Shown: positions 1 through 8,460, counted from the stretch's first letter. The stretch: DNA of 64,000 nt from Maricaulis sp039978735 (GCF_039978735.1 NZ_JBDWAS010000024.1:1-64000), one strand, 5' to 3'. Numbers and translations: made by a program. Notes: generated by a model from the letters alone, not told the origin.

Positions 1-1705
1 ACATCAATCCCGGAAATCTGGTCCGTCGCGGTCGCAATCGTGCCGGAACCCGTCACCGAGCCGCCCCCGCCCGAGGAGGTGATCGCATAGTCGTAATCCA
101 CGCCGACCTCCGCACCCGCAAAGGTGAAGGAGACAGCATTGTCATTGGCCGCCGTCACCGGGTCCTGGTCCAGGGAGACCGAATAACCCGACGGCACCAC
201 CACGTCCTTGGAGACAGTGTCCGTCGCAGCCACGCCGGTATTGCCGCCGCTATCGGTCAGCGTCACAGACAGGGTCAGCGTACCGTCGACGAGGCTGAGC
301 ACGTCAATGCCGCCGATCTGGTCGGTTGCCGTCGCAATCGTGCCGGACCCGGTGACCGAGCCGCCACCATGCGACGAGGTGATCGTGTAATCGTAATCCG
401 TCCCGACTTCAGCACCGGCGAAGGTGAAGGAAACACCATCGGCATTGCCGGCATTGACCGCAGCCTGGTCGAAAGAGGCACTGTAACCCGCCGGCGCGAG
501 CGCATCCTTGGACGCCGTATCGGTTGCAGCGGCGCCGGTATTGCCCGCCGGATCGGTCAGCGTCACCGACAGGGTCAGCGTCCCGTCATTCAGACCGGAC
601 ACATCGATCCCGGATATCTGATCGGTCGCGGTTGCAATCGTGCCGGAACCCGTCACCGATCCGCCACCGCCCGAGGAGGTGATCGCATAGTCGTAATCCG
701 CGCCGACCTCCGCACCCGCAAAGGTGAAGGAGACGGCATTGGCATTGGCGGCCGTTACCGGGTCCTGGTCCAGCGCAACGCTGTAGCCCGCAGGCGCCAC
801 GGTTTCCTTGGTCGCCGTGTCCGTCGCCGCACCGCCGGTATTGCCGCCACCGTCCGTAAGGGTCACCGACAGGGTCAGCGTCCCGTCCGGCAGGCCCGAG
901 ACATCGATACCGGTGATCTGGTCGGTCGCCGTCGCAATCGTCCCGGACCCGGTCACTGAACCGGCCCCACCCGAAGAGCTGATCGTGTAATCGTAGTCCG
1001 CACCCACCTCGGCGCCCGCAAAGGTGAAGGACGCCGCCCCCGCATTGCCGCTATTCACCGGATCCTGGTCCAGCGTCACGGAATAGCCAGCGGGTGCGGC
1101 CGTGTCCTTGGCCGCGGTATCGGTCGCCGCACCGCCGGCATTGCCGGCTGTGTCTGTCAGCGTGGCCGACAGGGTGAGCGTCCCGTCCGGCAGGCCGGAA
1201 ACATCGATGCCGGAGATCTGGTCGGTCGCTGTCGCAATCGTGCCGGAGCTGGTTACAGACCCGCCACCACCCGAGGACGTGATCGTATAATCGTAATCCG
1301 CGCCCACTTCCGCGCCGGCAAAGGTGAAGGACACCGCGCCCTGATTGCCCGTCGTGACCGGGTCCTGGTCCAGAGTTACGGTATAGCCCGCTGGCGCCGT
1401 CGCGTCCTTGGCGACCGTGTCGGTCGCAGCCCCGCCCGTATTGCCGGCAGCGTCTGTCAGGGTGACCGAGAATGTCAGCGTGCCATCCGGCAGGCCGGAC
1501 ACATCAAGTCCGGTAATCTGGTCCGTTGCCGTCGCAATCGTGCCCGATCCGGTGACGGACCCGCCCCCGCCTGAGGAGGTAATCGTATAATCGTAGTCCG
1601 CGCCCACCTCTGCCGACGCAAAGGTGAACGAGGCAGCGTTGTCATTGGCCGCATTCAGAGCGCCCTGGTCGATACCGATCGTGTAGCCGGAGGGCGCATC
1701 GCGAT
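1..1705 (-). repeat. Tandem 300-bp coding repeats (100-aa Ig-like modules)
   Basis: The same element, coding YDYxITSS on the minus strand, recurs at plus-strand positions 81, 381, 681, 981, 1281 and 1581, a period of exactly 300 bp without indels. Other landmarks keep the same phase, for example the repeated aaaggtgaagga segment and the conserved GTIATATDQI module. Copies differ mostly by scattered substitutions. They encode the Ig-like array of the DUF4347 protein and continue past the left edge. Confidence 0.93.
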
Positions 1706-3095
1706 CGACTGTATGGGCGGAGCCCGAGGAATAGGCCGCCGGACCGGAATTGGCACTGTCATCGGCGATATTGGTACCGCCGTCCAGATCGAGCCGGATC
1801 GTACCGGTACCCGTGATGCTGTTCACCGTCACCGTGATCGGATCGCCGCTGGCTGCAGAAACACTGGCGATCGTGCCGCCGGCGGACCCGGTCGTCGTCA
1901 GGGAAAAATCGTCGGTCGAGACATTGTTGGCGTTCTCGTCGAAGTCGACGACGAAATCGATGCTGGCCGCATTCGCGCCCGGAGTGCCGGAAACCGTGAT
2001 GCTTTGAACAGCCGGCGCGGTGGAATCGGCAGGCGGCGGATCGAACACGAAGCTGTCGATCTGCATCTCGATGCCGGCGGCGTCGGAGGTGAGAACAACC
2101 TCGTCGACATTGTCGAAGGCCGCGCCCATGGTCGCCGTCCCGGTGCCGGTCAGCGCCCCGCCGCTATAGGTGCCCTGGGATACACCGCCCAGGAAACCTT
2201 CCACCGTCACGATCTGGCGGCCCGGAATGATATCGTGCCAGAAGGACACGAAGTCGAACCGGGTGCCCGGCGTGGTGTGGGTGATGCGGATGGAACCCGC
2301 GCTGGGCGAAGCATCATTGTGCCGCGCCACGGCAACACCGGTATTTCCCTCGCCACCATTGGCGAAGCCGATCCATTCGGCGGGCGTGTTGGGCGTGTCG
2401 TATTCGAAGCTGTAATTGCCGTCCGTTATTGTCAGACCAGGATAAAAGATCGTCCCGCCGATACCGTTGAAATTGGCCTCTTCGCGAGCCACGATGGCTT
2501 GCAGGACACCGGCATAGCCCGACGCCGCAAACCCGGCCTGAACCGGGCTCCGGTCCAGTTCGCCACGTGTCCATTCCAGCGCCCAGTCACCGCCCAGCGA
2601 GCCGGCGCCGGTCAGGTTGGTCGATGCGGCCATGTCGGCGCCCAGCGCGTCCGCGAAGGCGCTGGCGAAACTCGCGCCCTCAGCGCCGGAGGCGACGTCA
2701 CAGGCGTAGAGACGCACATCGGCATTATCCGCCAGCGCAGCGCGGATACGGGCCAGATAGTCGATTTCCACGTCCAGCGCGGCGCGATCGATGCGGCCGC
2801 CGGAGAATTGCAGCGCGCCTGGCGCGCCGTGGGAAATCAGGTGGACACTGCGGATGCCGTGCCGACCGTCCATATAACCGGCGATTTGTTCAAGCGGCGG
2901 TCGCCCGGCATCCAGGCGGACATACTCCGCGTCACCGGCTGCATGTTCGAACACGTCAGCGCCCGTGACCCCGGGATCGACGAACACCACCTCGTTCTGC
3001 GCCTGGGCCGGAGCCAGACAGGCCGCAGCCAGGATGGCGAAACCGGCCACGCAGTTGCGCGCAGCCTCGATCGAACCGAACAACGACTTGAACAT
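1..3095 (-). CDS. Secreted DUF4347 protein with tandem Ig-like repeats (3' end beyond window)
   Basis: The frame opens at ATG 3095-3093 behind a GGGGGG-rich Shine-Dalgarno and stays open to the window edge, giving about 1031 residues with the C-terminus missing. A signal peptide covers residues 1-32 (APAQAQ then N). Residues 35-200 resemble the DUF4347 domain, with the SHG motif at 88-90 and YACDVASG around Cys132. Residues 200-350 look like a beta-sandwich or lectin-like domain, and 350-460 like a bacterial Ig-like domain. From about residue 463 on there are 100-residue repeats, each with a YDYxITSS motif. Such proteins are usually large exported or surface adhesin-like proteins. It is divergent from the collar-protein genes. 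The product class is secure; substrate, partner and secretion route are not visible. Confidence 0.85.
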   Translation of the reverse strand, partial: MFKSLFGSIEAARNCVAGFAILAAACLAPAQAQNEVVFVDPGVTGADVFEHAAGDAEYVRLDAGRPPLEQIAGYMDGRHGIRSVHLISHGAPGALQFSGGRIDRAALDVEIDYLARIRAALADNADVRLYACDVASGAEGASFASAFADALGADMAASTNLTGAGSLGGDWALEWTRGELDRSPVQAGFAASGYAGVLQAIVAREEANFNGIGGTIFYPGLTITDGNYSFEYDTPNTPAEWIGFANGGEGNTGVAVARHNDASPSAGSIRITHTTPGTRFDFVSFWHDIIPGRQIVTVEGFLGGVSQGTYSGGALTGTGTATMGAAFDNVDEVVLTSDAAGIEMQIDSFVFDPPPADSTAPAVQSITVSGTPGANAASIDFVVDFDENANNVSTDDFSLTTTGSAGGTIASVSAASGDPITVTVNSITGTGTIRLDLDGGTNIADDSANSGPAAYSSGSAHTVDRDAPSGYTIGIDQGALNAANDNAASFTFASAEVGADYDYTITSSGGGGSVTGSGTIATATDQITGLDVSGLPDGTLTFSVTLTDAAGNTGGAATDTVAKDATAPAGYTVTLDQDPVTTGNQGAVSFTFAGAEVGADYDYTITSSGGGGSVTSSGTIATATDQISGIDVSGLPDGTLTLSATLTDTAGNAGGAATDTAAKDTAAPAGYSVTLDQDPVNSGNAGAASFTFAGAEVGADYDYTISSSGGAGSVTGSGTIATATDQITGIDVSGLPDGTLTLSVTLTDGGGNTGGAATDTATKETVAPAGYSVALDQDPVTAANANAVSFTFAGAEVGADYDYAITSSGGGGSVTGSGTIATATDQISGIDVSGLNDGTLTLSVTLTDPAGNTGAAATDTASKDALAPAGYSASFDQAAVNAGNADGVSFTFAGAEVGTDYDYTITSSHGGGSVTGSGTIATATDQIGGIDVLSLVDGTLTLSVTLTDSGGNTGVAATDTVSKDVVVPSGYSVSLDQDPVTAANDNAVSFTFAGAEVGVDYDYAITSSGGGGSVTGSGTIATATDQISGID

Positions 3096-3404
3096 CTTTC
3101 CCCCCGGGGCGCGTCGCCCCCGCACGAAACCGCGCACAATTTATGGTCATGATTTTACATGACACATCGCCTAGTCATACAGTTGCGCCCGGGACGGCTC
3201 AACGAAAATCTCTGAAGTGCCACCAGATCTGACTGATCGCGTTTTACGCGAATTTTCGATTTTGCAATCATACGAGGACCGAATGGCGGCATATTCCCCG
3301 ATTTTTCAGGGATTTTATCAACCTTCAGAGATTATTTTCCATCACACACTTGTAAGTTATGCGTTTTCTGTCAGGCTCACCGCCGGCTTGCAGGGGAGAG
3401 ACAT
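3096..3404. promoter_or_regulatory. AT-rich divergent intergenic region
   Basis: This 309-bp gap separates the divergent DUF4347 gene and the first collar gene. It is clearly more AT-rich than its surroundings, especially 3190-3360, so it probably carries both promoters. A short open frame at 3217-3420 overlaps the collar start and has no convincing features. I could not assign a named operator. Confidence 0.45.
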
Positions 3405-4001
3405 ATGGAAGCCTACATGAGCATGATTACGCCATATGGTTGTAATTTCGTCATTCGAAGCTGGGGGCAGTGCGCCGGCGGCCTTATCGCGATCAGCCAG
3501 AACGATGCCCTGTTCTCGCTGCTCGGAACCAATTTCGGCGGCGACGGCCGCACGACGTTCGGCCTGCCGGATCTGCGCGGCCGGGCGGCCATCAGCTGGG
3601 GCCAAGGTCCCGGCCTGAGCTTCCACAATATCGGCGCAAAAGGCGGCACCGAACAGGTGACCCTCACCCAGTCCCAGATGCCGGTGCACAATCATTCGGT
3701 CTTCATCACGGCGGCGACCCAGCCCGGTGCGACAAGCCTGCCGGTCACGACGGGCGGCGGGGACGCCTCCACGCCCGACGGCAATTACATGGCCGCAACC
3801 AGCAGCACCAACCGCATCTACGGCTCCACCCTGTCCAGCCCGCCGGGTGAGATGGGCCCGATCCCGCTGCCCTCGCAGCAGGTCAGTGTGCAAGGCACTA
3901 CAATGAATTCCGGGGGCAGCCAGCCCGTCTACACAGAGTCGCCGTACCAGGCCGTGAACTACCAGATCTGCATGTACGGCATCTATCCGTCGCGCGCCTA
4001 A
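3405..4001 (+). CDS. Phage-tail-collar-domain protein (microcystin-dependent-protein family), copy A
   Basis: This 198-aa protein matches the tail collar / MdpB-like family. It opens with MEAYMSMITPYGCNF, followed by GGDGRTTFGLPDLRGR, the collar-domain signature seen in tail-fibre tips, and ends in the typical MYGIYPSRA. The middle (about 100-165) is rich in Gly, Thr and Ser. The ATG at 3405 follows a GGGGAGAG ribosome site. A DUF6916 gene follows after 19 bp, and the whole unit is repeated at 4347-5244. No capsid, tail-tube or integrase genes surround it, so it is not part of a recognisable prophage. The molecular role of chromosomal, non-phage copies is not established. Confidence 0.85.
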   Translation: MEAYMSMITPYGCNFVIRSWGQCAGGLIAISQNDALFSLLGTNFGGDGRTTFGLPDLRGRAAISWGQGPGLSFHNIGAKGGTEQVTLTQSQMPVHNHSVFITAATQPGATSLPVTTGGGDASTPDGNYMAATSSTNRIYGSTLSSPPGEMGPIPLPSQQVSVQGTTMNSGGSQPVYTESPYQAVNYQICMYGIYPSRA

Positions 4002-4020
4002 CCGAGCCAGGAGCCTTGTC

Positions 4021-4302
4021 ATGAAGAAAACAGATCAACTGACCGCACAGGACTTCCAGGCCCTGGTCGGCGCCACATTCCAGCTCGCCCACAAGCCGGT
4101 CTCGCTCGAAAGTGTCGAAGTCCGCGAAGCGCCCACGCCGGAACACCGTGCCCCGGCCAGCATCACCTTCATCGCCGACGAGGAGATCGATGTGGATCAC
4201 GGCACCCACCTGCTCTCCCACCCGGAACTGGGGGATCACCTGCTGCACATTCACCGCGTGAATGGCGGCGAGAAGCCGACCTACGAACTCATCATCGGCT
4301 GA
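4021..4302 (+). CDS. DUF6916-like protein, copy A
   Basis: This 93-aa cytosolic protein (no signal peptide or membrane segment) starts at ATG 4021 behind AGGAG. It resembles the small DUF6916 family often found beside tail-collar genes. It shares a pattern with copy B at 4963: LTxxDFxxLVG at the N-terminus, REAP near residue 38, a central GTHLLSHPELG, and PTYELIIG at the end. Its position directly behind a collar gene, twice in a row, suggests it works with the collar protein, perhaps as a partner or chaperone; that is inference. Confidence 0.7.
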   Translation: MKKTDQLTAQDFQALVGATFQLAHKPVSLESVEVREAPTPEHRAPASITFIADEEIDVDHGTHLLSHPELGDHLLHIHRVNGGEKPTYELIIG

Positions 4303-4346
4303 TCGTCCGGACTGCCGCGGCGCCGCACTGCTCAAGGGAGATGGGC

Positions 4347-4943
4347 ATGGAAGCCTATATCAGCATGATCTCAGCCTTCGGCTGCAATTTTGTAATCAGG
4401 AACTGGGGCGCCTGCTCGGGCGGCCTTCTGGCGATCAACCAGAACACGACCCTGTATTCGCTCATCCAGAATTTCTACGGTGGCGACGGCCGCACCTCGT
4501 TCGCGCTGCCGGACCTGCGCAGCCGGGTACCGATAAGCTATGGGCATGGCCCGGGCCTGAGCAGCAAGGCCCTCGGCCAGATCGGCGGCCGTGAAACCAC
4601 CACGCTGACCATCATCGATCTGCCGATGCACCATCACGACATGTCGATCACCGGCCAGACCCAGCCTGGCGAGGCAAACCTGCCCGTGACAACGGGCGGT
4701 GGCGACGCCTCCACGCCGGACGGTAACTTCATGGCGGCAACCAGCAGCACCAACCGCATCTATGGCTCGACCCTGTCCAACCCGCCGGGGGAGATGGGCC
4801 CGATCACCATTCCGGCGCAACAGGTGACGGTGAACGGGATGACCGGTGCGTCCGGCAGCAGCCAGCCCGTCCACACACAGTCGCCCTACCAGGCGGTGAA
4901 CTTCCAGATGTGCATGTTCGGCATCTACCCGTCACGCAGCTGA
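4347..4943 (+). CDS. Phage-tail-collar-domain protein, copy B
   Basis: This 198-aa paralogue of the product at 3405 has the same ends (MEAYISMI and FGIYPSRS). The ATG at 4347 is preferred over the in-frame ATG at 4341 because it matches the copy A N-terminus and is correctly spaced from AAGGGAG. The central Gly/Thr-rich part is almost identical to copy A (GGGDASTPDGN, then AATSSTNRIYGSTLS), while the segments before and after have diverged. This fits tandem duplication followed by divergence or partial gene conversion. The DUF6916 copy B follows 19 bp later. Confidence 0.85.
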   Translation: MEAYISMISAFGCNFVIRNWGACSGGLLAINQNTTLYSLIQNFYGGDGRTSFALPDLRSRVPISYGHGPGLSSKALGQIGGRETTTLTIIDLPMHHHDMSITGQTQPGEANLPVTTGGGDASTPDGNFMAATSSTNRIYGSTLSNPPGEMGPITIPAQQVTVNGMTGASGSSQPVHTQSPYQAVNFQMCMFGIYPSRS

Positions 4944-4962
4944 TCAGGGGAGGAGCCCCATC

Positions 4963-5244
4963 GTGAAATCGCTTGAAGATCTCAAACCGGAAGACTTCGA
5001 AACTCTGGTCGGCAAGGCGTTCGAGCTGGACGGTCACACTGTCACGCTGAAGAAAGTCGAGACGCGCGAAGCGCCGGGCAAGAAATTCCGTGCGCCGATG
5101 AGCCTGGTTTTCTCCGGGCCGGAAGATACCGGCGTGATTGCCGGAACCCACACACTCTCGCATCCGGACATCGGCGAACATGCCCTGCTCGTTCACCGGG
5201 TCACCGATCCGGACGAACCGACCTACGAGATCGTCCTGGGTTGA
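4963..5244 (+). CDS. DUF6916-like protein, copy B
   Basis: This 93-aa protein starts with GTG at 4963 behind GGGGAGGAG. It is the paralogue of the gene at 4021: LKPEDFETLVGKAFEL, REAPGKKFRAP, GTHTLSHPDIGEHAL and PTYEIVLG align along the whole length. It completes the second collar-DUF6916 unit of the apparent operon 3405-5889. No catalytic motif is seen. Confidence 0.7.
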   Translation: MKSLEDLKPEDFETLVGKAFELDGHTVTLKKVETREAPGKKFRAPMSLVFSGPEDTGVIAGTHTLSHPDIGEHALLVHRVTDPDEPTYEIVLG

Positions 5245-5331
5245 CCGGCTTCGGCCGTCCCGGTCTCACCCCCGGGGCGGCCTGACCGCCTTGCGTCGCA
5301 ACCGAACCGCCCCGACATTTCCGGTAAGACC

Positions 5332-5889
5332 ATGTATCAGCCGTCCCAGACATCCAGTGCCGCAGTCAATCCGCTCGACCTCAACCTGCGCCCCGCCCAG
5401 GCGAAGGACGAGGCTTTCCTGCGCGCCGTGCATGACGCCGGGCGCGCCTGGGAATTCGAGCCGCTCAAGGCGGCCGGCAAGGATGATTTGCTGGCGAAGA
5501 TCTACAAGCAGCAATACGCCGCCCAGCACGACGTCTATTTCAACGCCTTCACCCTGGCCAAATATGCCGTGGTGGAATGGTGCGGCCAGCCCATCGGCCG
5601 GCTGTATGCCGACTTCCGCGATCACGAGATCCGTATTCTCGACCTCAACATCCTGCCCGCCTATCGCGGCCGGCGGATCGGCGAGATCATCGTGCGCAGC
5701 CTGTGCGCCCAGGCCGCGACCGAGCACAAGCCGGTGACGCTGCAGGTCCACCCGCTCAACAGGGCGCGGACCTTTTACCAGCGCCTCGGCTTTGTGATTG
5801 CCGGACAGCCCGCACCGCACTCGCCGGGTGCCGGCGCTTTTGTCGAGATGGCCTGGCACGATCCGGCCACCGCCGCCGCCCAGGCCTGA
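5332..5889 (+). CDS. GNAT-family N-acetyltransferase
   Basis: This 185-aa product has the GNAT fold signature: ILDLNILPAYRGRRIGEIIV (about residues 102-121) is beta4 plus the acyl-CoA pyrophosphate loop, and VHPLNRARTFYQRLGF is motif B. It should transfer an acetyl group from acetyl-CoA to an amine or protein N-terminus; the substrate is unknown. It lies 87 bp behind the second DUF6916 gene on the same strand and may belong to the collar operon, which would make modification of a collar or DUF6916 product a testable idea. The ribosome site is weak. Confidence 0.82.
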   Translation: MYQPSQTSSAAVNPLDLNLRPAQAKDEAFLRAVHDAGRAWEFEPLKAAGKDDLLAKIYKQQYAAQHDVYFNAFTLAKYAVVEWCGQPIGRLYADFRDHEIRILDLNILPAYRGRRIGEIIVRSLCAQAATEHKPVTLQVHPLNRARTFYQRLGFVIAGQPAPHSPGAGAFVEMAWHDPATAAAQA

Positions 5890-6007
5890 GCCCGAACCCG
5901 GGCCTGAACCTGCGACATTCCGGCCGTGCGCCCGTATGCCGCGGGGGCTCGCCGCCTGACTTCGACTACCCCTGAAGACCGGACAAAGACCGGACCGAGG
6001 GGGCTCC

Positions 6008-6553
6008 ATGCATTCCACCACCACATCCGCACCGGCATCCTGGCGCCGTCCCGCCCGCCTGTTCGAAGGCGCGCCCTTCCCGCTGCCCGCAGCGCCGCCC
6101 TGGCCGTCGCCGCAGGCCGCGAGGATCGCCCTGGCACCGCTCGGCGCCATGCTGACCCTCAGCCTGCACCGGGTGCTGCGCCGCCATCCCGACCTCCACG
6201 ACCGGCTCGACGCGGCCCGCAACACGGTGATCCGGATTGCGCCCGCCGAATACCCCGTCGCCTTCGAGATCGCGCTGAGCGATACCGGCGGCACCGTCAC
6301 GGCCCTGCCGAAATCCGCATCCGGGCCCGCCAATGTGCGGGTGGAAGCACCGCTGGAGTGTCTTCTCACCATCTTCCAGGGCGAGGATGACGGTGACGCC
6401 GCTTTCTTCTCCTCCGAACTGGCGATCGAGGGCGAGATGGCGCCACTCGTCGCCCTGCGCAATGCGATCGAGGCCGCCGGTCTGGACTGGCGCGACCTTC
6501 TGCCCCTGCCGCTTCCACCCGGCCTCGATGCGCTGATCCGGAGGCTGGCCTGA
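6008..6553 (+). CDS. ubiT: UbiT, SCP2-domain accessory lipid-binding protein of O2-independent ubiquinone synthesis
   Basis: This 181-aa protein carries an SCP2 sterol-binding-like domain in about residues 40-150, including the characteristic VRVEAPLECLLTIFQGEDD. It has no signal peptide. UbiT binds ubiquinone intermediates and is needed, with UbiU and UbiV, for ring hydroxylation without oxygen. Identification rests mainly on gene order: its TGA overlaps the ubiU ATG (TGATG at 6551-6555), and ubiV follows. The ATG at 6008 follows a GAGGGGG site. No FNR-type palindrome is visible in 5890-6007, unlike the denitrification genes further right. Confidence 0.82.
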   Translation: MHSTTTSAPASWRRPARLFEGAPFPLPAAPPWPSPQAARIALAPLGAMLTLSLHRVLRRHPDLHDRLDAARNTVIRIAPAEYPVAFEIALSDTGGTVTALPKSASGPANVRVEAPLECLLTIFQGEDDGDAAFFSSELAIEGEMAPLVALRNAIEAAGLDWRDLLPLPLPPGLDALIRRLA

Positions 6554-7536
6554 TGCTGGAACTCGTCTGCCCGGCCGGCACACCGGCCAGCCTGCGTGCG
6601 GCGGTGGAGAGCGGGGCCGACGCCGTCTATTGCGGCCTGCGCGACGCCACAAACGCCCGCAATTTCCCCGGCCTGAACTTCTCGCCCGACGAGCTGGCAG
6701 CCTCGGTCGAGTTCGCCCACGCCCGCGGCGCGAAAGTCCTGCTCGCCGTGAACACGTTCGCCACGGCCGGCGACACAGCGCCCTGGACCGGGGCCGTCGA
6801 CACGGCCGCCGCCTGCGGCGCGGATGCGATTGTCGTCGCGGACCTGGCCGTGCTCGATCATGCGGCAAACCGGCATCCGCAATTGCGCCTGCACCTCTCC
6901 GTCCAGGCCGCCGCCGGAACGCCGGAGGCCATCGCTTTCTACGCCGAGCGCTTCGGTGTGAAACGGGTCGTCCTGCCGCGCATCCTGTCCATTCCCGAGA
7001 TTGCCGCCCTGGCCAGGGAAATCCCCGTCGAGATCGAAGCCTTCGCCTTCGGCGGGCTGTGCGTGATGACCGAAGGCCGGTGCGACCTCTCCTCCTATGT
7101 CACCGGCCGCTCGCCCAACCTGTCCGGCGTCTGCTCGCCATCCGAATGCGTCAGCTATTCCAGCGAGAGTGGCCAGCGCTCGGCGAAGCTGTCCGGCCTC
7201 ACCATCGACCGCAGCGCTGCCGGCCAGCCGGTCGGTTACCCGACAATCTGCAAGGGACGTTTCGTCGACAGGGGCGAGGCCAGCCACATCTTCGAGGACC
7301 CGGTGAGCCTCAACACGATCGACGTCCTGCCCGACCTCATCCGCGCCGGCGTCAGTGCGCTCAAGATCGAGGGGCGCCAGCGCGGCAAGGCCTATGTCCA
7401 GCAGGTCACGCGCGAATTCCGCACGGCCATCGATGCCGTACTCGCCGGTCAGGGCACCGGCACCGCAAACACACTGGCCGCTCTCACCGAGGGGCATCGC
7501 AGCACGACGGGGGCATACCGCAAGACATGGCGCTGA
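6553..7536 (+). CDS. ubiU: UbiU, 4Fe-4S U32-family subunit of O2-independent ubiquinone hydroxylase
   Basis: This 327-aa U32 peptidase-like protein starts MLELVCPAGTPASLRAAVES. Cysteines at 170, 177, 194 and 233 match in spacing the four cluster ligands of E. coli UbiU (169, 176, 193, 232), with a typical GGLCVMTEGRC core. UbiU and UbiV form a complex that hydroxylates ubiquinone precursors using prephenate rather than O2. It overlaps ubiT by one base and ubiV by 10 bp, so the three are translationally coupled. The identification is strong. Confidence 0.93.
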   Translation: MLELVCPAGTPASLRAAVESGADAVYCGLRDATNARNFPGLNFSPDELAASVEFAHARGAKVLLAVNTFATAGDTAPWTGAVDTAAACGADAIVVADLAVLDHAANRHPQLRLHLSVQAAAGTPEAIAFYAERFGVKRVVLPRILSIPEIAALAREIPVEIEAFAFGGLCVMTEGRCDLSSYVTGRSPNLSGVCSPSECVSYSSESGQRSAKLSGLTIDRSAAGQPVGYPTICKGRFVDRGEASHIFEDPVSLNTIDVLPDLIRAGVSALKIEGRQRGKAYVQQVTREFRTAIDAVLAGQGTGTANTLAALTEGHRSTTGAYRKTWR

Positions 7537-8435
7537 CATCCACATCCATCGGCCTCACCCTGGGCCCGCTCTATTTCAACTGGCCCGCCGCCCGCCTGGC
7601 CGATTTCTATGCCCGTATCGCCGACGAGGCGCCGGTCGACCGTGTCCATCTCGGCGAGATCGTCTGCGGCAAGCGCTCACCGCTGACCATCGACTCGGTC
7701 GTGGCGGCGGCCGAGCGCCTGGAGCGCGGCGGCAAGACCGTCGTCTGGTCCGGCCTCATCTCGCCGGTCAACAAGCGCGAACGCCGGATGACCCGGGATC
7801 TGATGCAGGGCGACAGCCTCGTCGAGATCAATGATTTCGGCGCCCTGAAGGACCGGCAGGACCGGCCCTTCGCCGCAGGCCCCTTTCTCAACATCTACAA
7901 TGAAGCCGCCCTCGCCCTCTTGGCCTCGATGGGCTGCGAGCGCTGGTGCCCGCGGGTCGAGCTTTCGCTCGACGCGATCTCGGCCATCGCCGCCGGCAAT
8001 CCAGGCGTGGAGGTCGAGCTCTTCGCCTTCGGCCGCCTGCCGCTGGCCCATTCCGGCCGCTGCTATCACGCCCGCCAGGACGGGCTGACCAAGGACAGCT
8101 GCCAGTATGTCTGCGAGAAGGACCCCGACGGCGCCGGGGTCGAGACGCTCGATGGCATCCCCTTCCTCGCCTATAACGGCGTGCAGACCCTGTCCCACGC
8201 CCTGCATGTGTCGCCCTTTGCCTCCGCCGCCTTACGGCAGAGCGGCGTGAGCGCGTTGCGCCTGTCGCCGCACACGGGCGACATGGTCGCGATTGCAAAG
8301 GCCTGGCGCGGCTTTCTGGACGGCCGGAGCGATCTGGACGCCCTGCTCGCCGCCATCCGCGGTGAAATGCCGGGTTTCGACCTGGTCAGCGGTTATCTGG
8401 CCGGCAAGCCGGGGCGGGAATGGGCCGCCCCGTAG
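7527..8435 (+). CDS. ubiV: UbiV, 4Fe-4S U32-family subunit of O2-independent ubiquinone hydroxylase
   Basis: The start is ATG 7527 (MALTSTSIGLTLGPLYFNWP), overlapping the end of ubiU; the frame is open further upstream but that part is antisense-like noise. The protein has 302 residues. Cys47, Cys179, Cys192 and Cys196 correspond to the four iron-sulfur ligands of E. coli UbiV (39, 180, 193, 197), in SGRCYHAR and SCQYVCE. It is the partner of UbiU. Presence of ubiTUV predicts ubiquinone synthesis during anaerobic respiration, consistent with nirK and norZ at 43-53 kb. Confidence 0.93.
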   Translation: MALTSTSIGLTLGPLYFNWPAARLADFYARIADEAPVDRVHLGEIVCGKRSPLTIDSVVAAAERLERGGKTVVWSGLISPVNKRERRMTRDLMQGDSLVEINDFGALKDRQDRPFAAGPFLNIYNEAALALLASMGCERWCPRVELSLDAISAIAAGNPGVEVELFAFGRLPLAHSGRCYHARQDGLTKDSCQYVCEKDPDGAGVETLDGIPFLAYNGVQTLSHALHVSPFASAALRQSGVSALRLSPHTGDMVAIAKAWRGFLDGRSDLDALLAAIRGEMPGFDLVSGYLAGKPGREWAAP

Positions 8436-8460
8436 CGCAGGACGCCCGGGCCCGGCTTTG

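Noticed and set aside
1..1705. Regular repeats considered as a CRISPR array
   Set aside because: Period is 300 bp, all units are coding in one frame, and there are no short repeats with unique spacers.
3217..3420. A 67-aa plus-strand frame in the AT-rich gap before the first collar gene
   Set aside because: It overlaps the collar start, lacks a ribosome site, and has no recognisable feature.
3405..5244. Tail-collar genes considered as a prophage remnant
   Set aside because: No integrase, capsid, tail-tube, lysis or packaging genes within the window; flanks are ordinary chromosomal genes.
6008..6130. Search for an FNR/NnrR site controlling ubiT
   Set aside because: No TTG-N8-CAA sequence occurs in 5890-6007.
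5266..7545. A 759-codon minus-strand open frame opposite GNAT, ubiT and ubiU
   Set aside because: Antisense to genes with clear catalytic motifs; low-complexity Gly/Arg/Ala composition typical of GC-rich shadow frames.
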